Below, piece after piece: positions 1 through 7,918 of a stretch of 29,734 nt of DNA. The stretch is from NCBI GenBank assembly GCA_033720695.1, contig JAWWCA010000010.1, positions 1-29,734 of the forward strand. The letters are read 5' to 3'. Origin of the DNA: DATGQT01 sp033720695 (GTDB lineage: Bacteria; Bacteroidota; Rhodothermia; Rhodothermales; Rubricoccaceae). A model generated the notes under the pieces. It had not been told where the DNA came from. It was given only the letters and a program-made list of their open reading frames with translations, and searched no databases. The position numbers and the translations under genes are program-made. Positions within the stretch are counted from its first letter, which is position 1; each line of letters starts with the position of its first letter.

Positions 1-441
1 TACGACGTCCGGTTCAAGCTCGGCGACTTCGCCTCGCGGCGGTTCATCACGTTCGAGCGCTACGAGATGGTGCGGGAGGCCGGCGCGGAGGTCGCGACCG
101 GAGAAGAGGCGGCGTTCACCGTGGAGCCGTTCGAGGGCGATCTCTTCGCAGAAGCGGGCCTCTCACCGAGGGAGGACACGCACGAACTCAGCATGCCGAG
201 TCCCAACCCCGCTGACGGTGCGACAGCGTTTGTGCTCCAGGTCAGCGAGGCGCAGCGCGTCACGGTCACGGTTCACGATGCGCTCGGGCGGGAGGTGGCG
301 CGCCTCCACGACGGGTCGCTGGCGGCAGGCACCCCGCACCGGCTCGTGTTCGATGGCTCTAGCTTCCCAGCGGGGGTCTACGCCGTACGGGCGGTGGGGG
401 AGGCGTTCTCGGACACCCGCGTCGTCACCCTCGCACGGTAG
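1..441 (+). CDS. C-terminal part of a secreted T9SS-cargo protein (5' end outside window)
   Basis: The reading frame is open from the first base and stops with TAG at 439-441, so this is the last 146 codons of a longer gene. The final ~80 residues look like a type IX secretion (T9SS) type A sorting domain: a PSPNP opening, then a VTVTVHDALGREVARL strand, a PAGVYAVRA strand and a short basic end. T9SS substrates cross the outer membrane and are released or anchored after this domain is removed. The preceding ~60 residues (YDVRFKLGDF..., FITFERYEMV) are not diagnostic; they could be the end of a beta-sandwich or an enzyme domain. The stop lies 6 nt from the stop of the convergent gene at 448, with no terminator between them. 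The sorting domain is well supported; the function of the missing N-terminal part is unknown. Confidence 0.8.
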   Translation, partial: YDVRFKLGDFASRRFITFERYEMVREAGAEVATGEEAAFTVEPFEGDLFAEAGLSPREDTHELSMPSPNPADGATAFVLQVSEAQRVTVTVHDALGREVARLHDGSLAAGTPHRLVFDGSSFPAGVYAVRAVGEAFSDTRVVTLAR

Positions 442-447
442 TGCCCG

Positions 448-2019
448 TCAGCGTGCGCGCACGAGGGGGCGGGTGGCCGACACGCCCTCGCCGTCGACGC
501 GGACGAAGTAGGTGCCCGGCGGGAGATCGGCGCCGTCCACGCGGATGGCCTGGGGGACGCCCGCTGGCAAGAGGCCCGCGAACGGCGTCGCCACCTGACG
601 GCCGAGGGCGTCGTAGAGCGTGACGCGGACGGACTGAGAGGCGTCCACCGTGACCGAGAGCGTCGTCTGCACGCTGAAGGGGTTGGGCGCAACCGACAAC
701 CGGACGGCGTCAGCCGGATCGTCCCGGCCGAGCGGATCGTCGGCGGCGAGGGGCACGTCGTCGCCGGCGCCGGTCGTGAACGGCCCGGCCACGACGAAGA
801 GGCCGCGCGTCCGGTCGCTCACGATGCTCGTGATCGGCAGCGTGTCGTCCCCGAAGAAGGGGTAGACGCTCCAGGCCCCGTCGAACCCGTTGAGGTCGCT
901 CTCGGGGTAGGTGTCGAGGTAGCCGATCGTGGCGAGGGGCGCCAGCGCCGGCTCGGTCCCGAGGCGGAGGAGGCGGAGGCCGGCCTTGTCGTTCGTTTCG
1001 AAGACCACGTTGCGGCGGATGTAGAGGTTGTGGTCCGTCGCCTGGGTGGGGTGGAAGTACTCGTAGCGGAGCTCGGGCGCGTCGAGGTCGGCGAAGTCGA
1101 ACAGCAGCGTTCGGGTGGAGGGGACGAACCCCGAGATCTCGTCGAGCTCGTCGTTGGAGACGAAGTAGCGGTGCGAGGGGTCGAGCCAGCCCTGGTGCGC
1201 GTAGGCGACGTTGGGGTAGAAGGCGTGAGCCACAAGCGTGGGGTTCGACTTCACGGTCACGTCCACGATCGCGATGTCGTCCTCGTTGGCCGCCAGGCAG
1301 ATCTCTCGCCCGGTGTAGTCGTCGTCGGGGCCGCTGTAGACCACGCACTGGACGTCGTGGGTGTAGCCGTCGGCCGAGAAGCACCCCGCGAAGGTGGGAC
1401 TCGTCGGGTCCTGGATGTCCACCATGTGGAGCCCGCCCGCGCAGTCGCTCGCGCCAACGATGTAAGCGTAGCCCGTGTCCTCGTTGACGGCGACGTTGTG
1501 GGCGCTGTCGATGGTGTTGCTGCCCGAGCCGTAGTAGACGACGTCGGCATCGAAACGGCGGTCGGCGTCCGCGGAGAGACCGCGGAGGCGGGTGAGGTCG
1601 AACACCTGCATCCCGTGGTCGCCAGCACCATCGGCCACGATGAAGGCGTGACTGGCGTAGGTCTTGATGTCGCGCCAGGTGGTCGGGACGGTCTCGGTGA
1701 GGAGGGCGCCGAGGGGGCGGAGGTCGGCGGGGTCGGTCACGTCCACGAAGAACGTCCCGCTCTGGTTGCCGACGAGGGCGTAGCGTTGACCGGTCTGCGG
1801 GTCGGTCCAGCCCCAGATGTCGTTGCCCCGGTAGGGATTCGCGCCGTTCAGCGCCACGCCCATGTCGAGGAGGGGGAGGCGGCCGAGGAGGGCGGCGTTC
1901 TCGCACGGGTAGAGCGTCCCGTCCACGGGATCGACGGCGGGGCCGTCGCAGGGGGTCTGGGCGAGGGCGCCGGTGCAGAGCGCGAGGAGGGCGAGCGGGA
2001 GCACAGAGTGGAAGGGCAC
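448..2019 (-). CDS. Choice-of-anchor B family secreted protein with LVIVD repeats and T9SS sorting domain (paralog 4)
   Basis: This 523-residue secreted protein is the fourth and last gene of a minus-strand array of paralogs. It has a hydrophobic signal peptide ending ALAQ, two N-terminal cysteines, then the family core: NDIWGWTDPQTG, WRDIKTYASHAFIV, GMQVFDLTRLRGL, YAHQGWLDPSHRYF and TDHNLYIRRN. The core is probably a beta-propeller of LVIVD-type repeats. The last 80 residues (about 444-523) are a T9SS sorting domain beginning APNPF. The start is uncertain. I chose GTG at 2019, which gives a good signal peptide; GTG at 2004 is also possible, and the frame stays open far upstream only as an antisense-type shadow. 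It follows its neighbour after 89 nt containing a strong hairpin, so it may be transcribed less than the upstream copies. The biochemical role of the family is unknown. Confidence 0.85.
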   Translation of the reverse strand: MPFHSVLPLALLALCTGALAQTPCDGPAVDPVDGTLYPCENAALLGRLPLLDMGVALNGANPYRGNDIWGWTDPQTGQRYALVGNQSGTFFVDVTDPADLRPLGALLTETVPTTWRDIKTYASHAFIVADGAGDHGMQVFDLTRLRGLSADADRRFDADVVYYGSGSNTIDSAHNVAVNEDTGYAYIVGASDCAGGLHMVDIQDPTSPTFAGCFSADGYTHDVQCVVYSGPDDDYTGREICLAANEDDIAIVDVTVKSNPTLVAHAFYPNVAYAHQGWLDPSHRYFVSNDELDEISGFVPSTRTLLFDFADLDAPELRYEYFHPTQATDHNLYIRRNVVFETNDKAGLRLLRLGTEPALAPLATIGYLDTYPESDLNGFDGAWSVYPFFGDDTLPITSIVSDRTRGLFVVAGPFTTGAGDDVPLAADDPLGRDDPADAVRLSVAPNPFSVQTTLSVTVDASQSVRVTLYDALGRQVATPFAGLLPAGVPQAIRVDGADLPPGTYFVRVDGEGVSATRPLVRAR

Positions 2020-2057
2020 GGGGCGCGAGGTCGGGCGGGGAGGACGGCGGAAACTAA

Positions 2058-2090
2058 CCGAGGGCGCGGAGACGACCTCCGCGCCCTCGG
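2058..2090 (-). terminator. Strong intrinsic-type hairpin between array genes
   Basis: There is a perfect 14-bp inverted repeat (arms 2058-2071 and 2077-2090) with a 5-nt loop, 18 nt past the stop of the gene ending at 2109. Read on the minus strand the hairpin is followed by TTAGTTT, a weak T-rich tract. It is the longest perfect stem I noticed in the window. It probably terminates or attenuates transcription of the upstream three paralogs before the last one. Confidence 0.65.
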
Positions 2091-2108
2091 CTCTGGCGCT
2101 CGGCAGGA

Positions 2109-3869
2109 TCAGCGCCCGGAGGGGACGGCGCTCGTGTCGTAGCTCGAGAGGACCCGTTCGGTCTCGAACGTCTCGCCCGTCACGCGGAGGGTGTACGCGT
2201 CGGACGGGAGGCCGTCGCCGAAGACCTCGAAGGGCATGGCGTGCCCCGCCATCACCTCGCCGTCGTACACCGTCTTGACCCGCGCGCCGCGGCCGTCCAC
2301 GAGGTCGAGGCGGACCTGCTGCGTCTCCGCGACGGTGAGGGCCACCCGCATGGTGCCGGGGACGGGCCCCGGATGGGCCTGGGACAGCCGGTAGTTCTCC
2401 GGCATCGCGACGGTCACCTCGGTGGGGGCGCTCACCTGGATGCGGCCGTCGGCGCCGAGCTGGACGAGGCGGAACGCGTGCGGCCCGGGGCTCAGGCCCT
2501 CGACGCGGTACTCCGGCCGGGTCGTCGCGCCCACCGTCGCGACGGAGAGGTACGGGCCGTCCCCGTGGCGGCGCTGCAGGGTGAGCGGGGCGCCCGAGTG
2601 CTGGTCGAGGACCCAGTGGACGTGCGCCGCGCCCTCGTCGACCGTCGCCTCGAACCGCGTGAGCTGGAGGGTGGCCGCGGCCGAGGGCCGGAGGACGAAG
2701 AGCCCGCCCTCGATCCCGCTCACAATGACGGTGCCGCTGTCGAAGTAGGGGTAGACGCTCCAGGCCCCGTTGAACTGGGGGTCGTCCGTCTGGGGGTAGA
2801 TGTCGAACGAGGCCGTCTCGGTCAGCACCCCGTCTGCGATCCGGGAGAGGTCGGCGACGCGCAGGCCCGACGTGTAGTTGGCCATGTAGACCGCGTCGCC
2901 CTTGACGTAGAGGTTGTGATCGGAGCTGTTGAGGGGGCCCTCGTAGATCGTGAGGAGCTCGGGGGCGTCGAGGTCCTGGACGTCGAACACCATGGTGCGG
3001 GTGGCGTCCGAGAAGCCCTGGATCTCGTCGAGCTCGTCGTCGGCGATGAAGTAGCGGTGGTCCTCGGTGAACCAGCCCTGGTGGGTGTAGCCCGGCGTCG
3101 GGTAGGTGCCCTTGCCGAGGAGGACCGGGTTGCTCTTGTCGGTGACGTCGACGAACGTCACGGTGTCCTCGTTGGAGCCGACGCAGATCTCGCGGCCGGT
3201 GTAGTCGGTGTCGGGCCCCTCGTAGACCACGCACTGCGCGTCGTGGGAGTAGCCGTCGTCGGAGAAGCAGCCCTTGAACGCCGGGGCCATCGGGTCCCGG
3301 ATGTCCACCATGTAGAGGCCGCCGGCGCACTCCTGCGCGCCGATGGGGTAGGCGAAGCCGGTGTCCTCGTTGATGGCGATGTTGTGGGCGCTGCCGAGCG
3401 GGGTGTCCGAGGGGCCGGTGTAGGTGAGGTCGGCGTCGAAGCGGCGGTCGGCGTCGGGGGCGAGGTCGCGGAGGCGGGTGAGGTCGAACACCTGCATCCC
3501 GTGGCCCGGCGCCTCGCTGACGACGAAGGCGTGGTCGGCGTAGACCTTGATGTCGCGCCACTGCGAGGGCTCGGTGGCCGTGGGGAGCTTGCCGAGGTAG
3601 CGCGGCTGCGCCGGCTGCGTGACGTCGACGAAGGCGGTGCCGTCGTTGAGCCCCATGAGCGCGTACTCCCGACCGGTCTCGGGGTCGGTCCACCCCCAGA
3701 TGTCGTTGCCGGAGCCGGCGTCGAAGTCGGCGAGCGAGAGGTGGGCGAGGAGGTCGAAGCCCTCGCAGGCGTAGTCGCCGGCCTGCCCGTCGGTGCAGGG
3801 GAGGGGCTGGGCGGGGGCTGCGCCCGCGGCGAGCGCCGCGGCGAGGACGAGGAGCGTGCGGAGCGTCAT
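2109..3869 (-). CDS. Choice-of-anchor B family secreted protein with FN3-like region (paralog 3)
   Basis: This 586-residue protein begins at ATG with a clear signal peptide (residues 1-20, ending APAQ). The family core is complete: two early cysteines, NDIWGWTDPETG, WRDIKVYADHAFVV, MQVFDLTRLRDL, YTHQGWFTEDHRYF, DDELDEIQGF, SDHNLYVKGD and a GAWSVYPYF strand near the end. It is longer than its siblings because residues ~400-495 add a fibronectin type III-like segment (VHWVLDQHSGAPLTLQRR..., GLSPGPHAFRLVQL). The C-terminal domain resembles the T9SS sorting fold (AETQQVRLDLVDGRG) but the usual PNP opening reads HPGPVPG. The chain also continues about eight residues beyond where its siblings end (DTSAVPSG). 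It starts 25 nt after the stop of the preceding paralog, so it is probably cotranscribed with it. The molecular role is unknown. Confidence 0.88.
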   Translation of the reverse strand: MTLRTLLVLAAALAAGAAPAQPLPCTDGQAGDYACEGFDLLAHLSLADFDAGSGNDIWGWTDPETGREYALMGLNDGTAFVDVTQPAQPRYLGKLPTATEPSQWRDIKVYADHAFVVSEAPGHGMQVFDLTRLRDLAPDADRRFDADLTYTGPSDTPLGSAHNIAINEDTGFAYPIGAQECAGGLYMVDIRDPMAPAFKGCFSDDGYSHDAQCVVYEGPDTDYTGREICVGSNEDTVTFVDVTDKSNPVLLGKGTYPTPGYTHQGWFTEDHRYFIADDELDEIQGFSDATRTMVFDVQDLDAPELLTIYEGPLNSSDHNLYVKGDAVYMANYTSGLRVADLSRIADGVLTETASFDIYPQTDDPQFNGAWSVYPYFDSGTVIVSGIEGGLFVLRPSAAATLQLTRFEATVDEGAAHVHWVLDQHSGAPLTLQRRHGDGPYLSVATVGATTRPEYRVEGLSPGPHAFRLVQLGADGRIQVSAPTEVTVAMPENYRLSQAHPGPVPGTMRVALTVAETQQVRLDLVDGRGARVKTVYDGEVMAGHAMPFEVFGDGLPSDAYTLRVTGETFETERVLSSYDTSAVPSGR

Positions 3870-3894
3870 GGCGTACCGTGGATGGCGATCAGCG

Positions 3895-5409
3895 CTACTG
3901 TACGAAGGAGAGCCGCCGGGTTGCAGTGAACCGCGGGCCGGTGACCCGGAGGAGGTAGAGCCCCGACGGCAGGTCGCGGCCGTCGACGGTGAGGGCGAGG
4001 GGGGCGGCGGGGGTGGCGGGGCCCTCGTAGACCAGGGCCACGCGGCGGCCCTGGAGGTCGAGCACCTCCGCCACGATCTCCACGGGCTCGGGCACCGTCA
4101 GCGTCACGGCGCTCCGCCCGGAGGAGGGGTTGGGCACGGGAGCGCTCAAGACGGGCGCCGCGGCGGGCGCCGCCGGCTCCGACGGGAGGGCGATCCCCGA
4201 CGCCTCCAGGACGAACAGGCCGTTGTCGCGGTCGTTGGCGATGATCGTCCCGCTCTCGAAGTACGGGTAGTTGCTCCACTGGCCGTTGTAGGACTCCGCG
4301 TTGCCCTGGGGGTAGGTGTCGAAGGAGGCCACCTCGACGAGCGTGCCGCTGTCGATGCCGGAGAGGTCGACGATCCGGAGCCCCCCCTCGTAGTTCGAGA
4401 GGAAGGCGTACTGGCCGCGGACGTAGAGGTTGTGGTCCGTGACCTCCAGCGGCCCGAAGTAGGCGAAGGCGAAGTCGGGGTTGTCGAGGTCCTCGACGTC
4501 GAGGACGATGGTCCGCGTCGTGGCCGAGATGAAGTCGTCGATCTCGTCGTCGACGAGGACGTAGCGCTGGTCCTCGGTGAACCACCCCTGGTGGGTGTAC
4601 GAGGGGGAGGGGTAGAACCCCTCGCTGATGAGGGTGGGGTTGGTGGGGTCCGAGACGTCGACGAACACGACGCGGTCGGTGTTGAACCCGGCGCAGATCG
4701 GCCGCCCGGCGTAGTCGGGGTCGGGGCCGCTGTAGGTGAGGCACTGGGCGTCGTGGGTGTAGCCGCTGCCCGAGTAGCACCCCTGGAAGGTGGGGCTGAC
4801 CGGATCGGTGAGGTCGGCGAGGTGGAGGCCGCCGGCGCAGTCGTCGGAGCCGACGAGGGCGGCGAGCCCGGCCTCCGTGTCGATCACGATGTTGTGCGAG
4901 CTGTTGGGCCGGTTGCCCGAGACGCCGTTGTAGTTGGCGTCGGCGGTGAAGACGACGGGCGGGCTCTGGACGTCGCGGAGGCGGGTGAGGTCGAAGATCT
5001 GCACCCCGTGCGCGCCGGCGCCGTCGGCCACGATGAAGGCGTGGTCGGCGTAGGTCTTGATGTCGCGCCACGTCGCCGTCGACGTCGCCGTGGGCAGCTT
5101 GCCCAGGTAGACCGGAGTCATCGGGTCGGTGACGTCGACGAAGGCGGTGCCGTTGTTGAGCCCGACGAGGGCGTACTCGCTGCCGTCCTGCGGGTCGGTC
5201 CAGCCCCAGAGGTCGTTGTTGCGCGTGGGCGCGTCCGGGGTAAACGTTGAGCGGGGGAGGTTGGCGAGGAGGTCCACGCCCTCACAGGCGTAGGTCCCCG
5301 CCGTCCCGCCGACGCAGGAGGTCTGGGCCTGCGCCGGGCCCGCGGCCACGAGGAGCGTCAGGAGGACGAGCGCAGGAGCGAGGCGTGCGGGTCGGGAGGC
5401 GGGGCGCAT
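3895..5409 (-). CDS. Choice-of-anchor B family secreted protein with T9SS sorting domain (paralog 2)
   Basis: This is a 504-residue secreted protein. I placed the start at ATG 5409 because it gives a signal peptide (basic start, then VLLTLLVAAGPAQAQ); the frame stays open upstream into the neighbouring gene, but that part is a shadow. Landmarks match the siblings: CVGGTAGTYACEG, NNDLWGWTDPQDGSEYALVG, WRDIKTYADHAFIV, VQIFDLTRLRDV, YTHQGWFTEDQRYV, TDHNLYVRGQ and NYEGGLRIVDLS. The fold is expected to be an LVIVD-repeat propeller. The last 80 residues (425-504) form a T9SS sorting domain opening VPNP, with LDLQGRRVALVYEG and LPSGLYLLRVTG strands. It lies 17 nt after the first paralog and 25 nt before the next, consistent with one operon. 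The sequence is close to the gene starting at 6905, suggesting local duplication. Confidence 0.9.
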   Translation of the reverse strand: MRPASRPARLAPALVLLTLLVAAGPAQAQTSCVGGTAGTYACEGVDLLANLPRSTFTPDAPTRNNDLWGWTDPQDGSEYALVGLNNGTAFVDVTDPMTPVYLGKLPTATSTATWRDIKTYADHAFIVADGAGAHGVQIFDLTRLRDVQSPPVVFTADANYNGVSGNRPNSSHNIVIDTEAGLAALVGSDDCAGGLHLADLTDPVSPTFQGCYSGSGYTHDAQCLTYSGPDPDYAGRPICAGFNTDRVVFVDVSDPTNPTLISEGFYPSPSYTHQGWFTEDQRYVLVDDEIDDFISATTRTIVLDVEDLDNPDFAFAYFGPLEVTDHNLYVRGQYAFLSNYEGGLRIVDLSGIDSGTLVEVASFDTYPQGNAESYNGQWSNYPYFESGTIIANDRDNGLFVLEASGIALPSEPAAPAAAPVLSAPVPNPSSGRSAVTLTVPEPVEIVAEVLDLQGRRVALVYEGPATPAAPLALTVDGRDLPSGLYLLRVTGPRFTATRRLSFVQ

Positions 5410-5426
5410 GACGAGAGCGGTCGAGA

Positions 5427-6905
5427 TCAGCGGACGAGCGAGGCGCGGCGGGAGGCGGTAAAGTCCTCGCCGGTGACGCGGACGAGGTAGAGCCCGGCGG
5501 GGAGGGCGTCGGCGTCGAGCCGGAGCGCCAGCGGGCTGCCGACGGCCACGAGGCCGTCGTGGAGGACGGCAACGCGGCGGCCGGACACGTCGAACACCTC
5601 GGCGCGGACGGACTGCGTCTCGGCGACGGTCAGCTGGAGCGTGGTCCCGTAGGTGAAGGGGTTGGGCGAGGGCGCGCCCAACGCGTAGCCCTGCGGGCCG
5701 GGGGCCTCGGGCTCGGCCGGCAGCGCGAGCTCGCTCGCCTTCAGGACGAAGAACCCGGTGTCGCCGTCGTTGGCGAGGAGGTTCCCGCTCGGGAGGAACG
5801 GGTAGTTGCTCCACTGCCCGTCGAAGCCGTCGGCGTTGTTCGACGGGAAGGTGTCGAAGGAGGCGACCTCGACGAGGTTGTCGTTGTCGATGTCGGAGAG
5901 GTCGACGATCCGGAGCCCGCCGGTGTAGTTGGAGAGGAAGGCGAACTGGCCGCGGATGTAGAGGTTGTGGTCCGAGGTCTGGAGGGGCCCGAAGTAGAAG
6001 AAGTCGAACTCGGGGTCGTCGAGGTCCTCGACGTCCATGACGATGGTCCGCGTGTTGGCGGCCGAGCCGAAGATCTCGTCGAGCTCGTCGTTCATGAGGA
6101 AGTGGCGACGGTCCTCGGTGAACCAGCCCTGGTGGGTGTAGCCGGGAGAGGGGTAGAACCCGCGGCTGATGAGGACGGGGGCGCCGGGGTCGGTGACGTC
6201 GATGATGGCGAGATGGTCCTCGTTGGAGGCCATGCAGATGTCACGGCCGGCGTAGTCGGTGTCGGGGCCGTCGTAGGTGAGGCACTGGGCGTCGTGGGTG
6301 TAGCCGTCGCCGTCGTAGCACCCGGCGGGCTGCGGGCTCAGCGGGTCGCTGACGTCCACGATGTAGAGGCCGCCCGCGCAGGCGTTCTGGCCCACGGCGT
6401 AGACGTAGTGGCTCTCGTCGTTGGCGACGATGTTGTGCGCGCTCCCGAAGCCGCCGAACCGGGCGTCGGCGGTGAAGAACGTGGGCGGGCTCTGGACGTC
6501 GCGGAGCCGGGTGAGGTCGAACACCTGCATGCCGTGGCCGCTCGCCTCGCTCACGATGTAGGCGTAGTTGCCGATCGTCTTGACGTCGCGCCAGGTCGAG
6601 GAGGACGTGGCGGAGGGGAGGAGGCCGAGGTAGACCGGGTCGCTCGGGTCGGTGACGTCGACGAAGGCGGTGCCGTTGCTGAGCCCGACGAGGGCGTACT
6701 CGCTGCCGTCCTGCGGGTCGGCCCAGCCCCAGATGTCGTTGCCGTCGGAGGCGCCGAAGGTGAACAGCGGGAGCCGCTCGAAGAGGTCGATCCCGGAGCA
6801 GGGGTAGCCTTCAGCGAAGCCGCCGTCGCAGGCGGTGAGGCTCTGGCCGACGGCGGGCGCGGCCGTCAGGAGAGCGAGGAGGAGGGCGAGTGGGGTCAGG
6901 CGCAT
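5427..6905 (-). CDS. Choice-of-anchor B family secreted protein with T9SS sorting domain (paralog 1, first of array)
   Basis: This 492-residue protein starts at ATG 6905, preceded by a pyrimidine-rich leader rather than a Shine-Dalgarno site. The signal peptide covers residues 1-20 (LALLLALLTAAPAVG). The core begins with CDGGFAEGYPCSG and NDIWGWADPQDG (56-67). It continues with the conserved WRDVKTIGNYAYIV, MQVFDLTRLRDV, SAHNIVANDE, YTHQGWFTEDRRHF, NDELDEIFG and SDHNLYIRGQ blocks typical of choice-of-anchor B proteins with LVIVD repeats. Residues 413-492 are a T9SS sorting domain (SPNPF opening, FDVSGRRVAVLHDG, LPAGLYLVRVTG). It is the promoter-proximal gene of the array; an AT-rich patch with a possible promoter lies 39-58 nt upstream. 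Family membership is clear, but the ligand or activity is not known. Confidence 0.9.
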   Translation of the reverse strand: MRLTPLALLLALLTAAPAVGQSLTACDGGFAEGYPCSGIDLFERLPLFTFGASDGNDIWGWADPQDGSEYALVGLSNGTAFVDVTDPSDPVYLGLLPSATSSSTWRDVKTIGNYAYIVSEASGHGMQVFDLTRLRDVQSPPTFFTADARFGGFGSAHNIVANDESHYVYAVGQNACAGGLYIVDVSDPLSPQPAGCYDGDGYTHDAQCLTYDGPDTDYAGRDICMASNEDHLAIIDVTDPGAPVLISRGFYPSPGYTHQGWFTEDRRHFLMNDELDEIFGSAANTRTIVMDVEDLDDPEFDFFYFGPLQTSDHNLYIRGQFAFLSNYTGGLRIVDLSDIDNDNLVEVASFDTFPSNNADGFDGQWSNYPFLPSGNLLANDGDTGFFVLKASELALPAEPEAPGPQGYALGAPSPNPFTYGTTLQLTVAETQSVRAEVFDVSGRRVAVLHDGLVAVGSPLALRLDADALPAGLYLVRVTGEDFTASRRASLVR

Positions 6906-6943
6906 GGATCAGGAGGGAGACGCGGGTCTGGGGGTAGAACAGC

Positions 6944-6963
6944 GTAAGCTAATCTTTTAGCAT
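6944..6963 (-). promoter_or_regulatory. Candidate promoter of the choice-of-anchor B array
   Basis: An AT-rich patch interrupts the GC-rich spacer between the asparaginase terminator and the array. On the minus strand it reads CTAAAAGATTAGCTTAC. The TAGCTTA core (6951-6945) resembles both the Bacteroidota -7 box (TAnnTTTG) and the TAGCTTC element seen before three other genes here. No clear -33 TTG is visible. This is inference from composition and recurrence only. Confidence 0.35.
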
Positions 6964-7003
6964 CCGCTGCGGGAGGGAGAAACGGTGGACCTTGGGCGAA
7001 CGG

Positions 7004-7025
7004 AAAAAGGTCCCCGGCCAGGGGA
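7004..7025 (-). terminator. Intrinsic terminator after the asparaginase gene
   Basis: A GC stem (TCCCC at 7011-7015, GGGGA at 7021-7025, 5-nt loop) lies 13 nt after the stop at 7039. Read on the minus strand it is followed after CC by five T residues (7008-7004). The stem is short but the position and T tract fit a Rho-independent terminator separating the asparaginase unit from the array. Confidence 0.55.
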
Positions 7026-7038
7026 TTCCCGATCGCGG

Positions 7039-7548
7039 CTACGGCGACGCGGGGGCTGCGGGCTCGAAGCGGTTGAGGGCTCGGTTCTTCTGCACGGCGT
7101 CGGGCCGGAACACCCGGCCGTTCATGGCGACGTAGACGCCGGGGGCGAGCGCCTGCACGGCCGCCGCCGCGAAGCCGACGTTGAACTCGGCGTCGGTGGC
7201 CTTGAAGCGGGCCGGGGTGAGCGAGCCCACGAGCACGACGGTCTTCGTCGGCTCCGGGCCGAGCCCTGCGGCCACCGCTTTGGCCGTCTCCACCATGGTG
7301 TCGGTGCCGTGCGTGAGGAGCACGCGGTCGGCCTCGGCTCCAGCGACGCGCTCGGCGACGAGGGCGCGGTCGTCGTCGGTGAGGTCCAGGCTGTCCTTCC
7401 GCATGAGCACCTCGACGTCGTAGGTGAAGCTGACCCCGGCCGTGCTGAAGATCTCCGCGATCTGCGGCTCGCCCACGGCGAATTCGCTCTTGGCGTCGAA
7501 GTACAGCTTGTCGATCGTGCCGCCCGTGGTGAAGACCTGGATGTGCAT
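7039..7548 (-). CDS. Single-domain L-asparaginase-like protein
   Basis: This 169-residue protein matches the N-terminal catalytic domain of bacterial L-asparaginases, which hydrolyse asparagine to aspartate and ammonia. The first nucleophile motif TTGGTID lies at residues 7-13 and the second motif HGTDTM at 80-85 (Thr82 and Asp83 as the catalytic pair), followed by a VVLVGSLTPARF strand-loop. Classical enzymes are about 330 residues with a second C-terminal domain; here the protein stops after the N-terminal domain. Short 'asparaginase domain' proteins of this size are known from databases, so it need not be a fragment, but activity is unproven. The start is ATG behind a C-rich leader. It is the last gene of its unit, 37 nt after the small lipoprotein gene, and is followed by a terminator. 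Confidence 0.85.
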   Translation of the reverse strand: MHIQVFTTGGTIDKLYFDAKSEFAVGEPQIAEIFSTAGVSFTYDVEVLMRKDSLDLTDDDRALVAERVAGAEADRVLLTHGTDTMVETAKAVAAGLGPEPTKTVVLVGSLTPARFKATDAEFNVGFAAAAVQALAPGVYVAMNGRVFRPDAVQKNRALNRFEPAAPASP

Positions 7549-7585
7549 GGTGGGGGATGGCAGCGGGTTGGGACGGAGGCGCTCG

Positions 7586-7918
7586 TCAGGGGCGCAGGAG
7601 GGCGAGGCTGTCTTGGAGGCTCTGGAAGAGGACCGCCGCCTCGGCGGGGCGGCCGGCGACCGCGTCGAGCCTCGCGGCGAGGGCGGCGGAGTCGAGGCCG
7701 GTGGCGCGGCGAGCGTGGGCGTAGGCCGCGGCGCGGAGGCTATCTCGGGACTCGCCGGTGGCCTCGGCGCGGGCGTCGGCGAGATGGAGAGGGACGAGGG
7801 CCGCGACGAGCTCGGGGTCCGGGGGGGGCGCCTCGTCGGTCGCGCCGCCGCAGCCTGTGAGCGCGAGGGCCGTCAGGAGCAGGCGCCCCCACACGCTCAC
7901 GAGACGCTGCACGCTCAC
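7586..7918 (-). CDS. Small putative lipoprotein
   Basis: This 110-residue protein has a short hydrophobic leader ending in a lipobox (LALTGC, then GG), so it is probably a lipid-anchored envelope protein. The mature part begins with an acidic/proline stretch (ATDEAPPPDPE) and is otherwise alanine-rich and helical (LADARAEATGES, AYAHARRATGLDSAALAARL, AAVLFQSLQDSLALL), which might form TPR-like helices. I placed the start at GTG 7918, which overlaps the TGA of the upstream gene as GTGA, suggesting translational coupling. An 18-bp tandem duplication at 7892-7922 repeats the GTGAGCGTG segment, so in-frame GTG starts also exist at 7912, 7900 and 7894. I do not recognise the family. Confidence 0.6.
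   Translation of the reverse strand: MSVQRLVSVWGRLLLTALALTGCGGATDEAPPPDPELVAALVPLHLADARAEATGESRDSLRAAAYAHARRATGLDSAALAARLDAVAGRPAEAAVLFQSLQDSLALLRP

Noticed and set aside
2020..3693. N-terminal extension of the gene ending at 448, making a 1081-residue protein
   Set aside because: The extension is the complement-frame shadow of the neighbouring paralog (Arg/Pro-rich) and precedes an obvious signal peptide.
2241..3929. Long plus-strand open frame (562 codons) opposite the array gene
   Set aside because: It is rich in Val, Gly, Glu and Arg with no domain, and mirrors a clearly real gene on the minus strand. Such antisense frames are expected in very GC-rich DNA.
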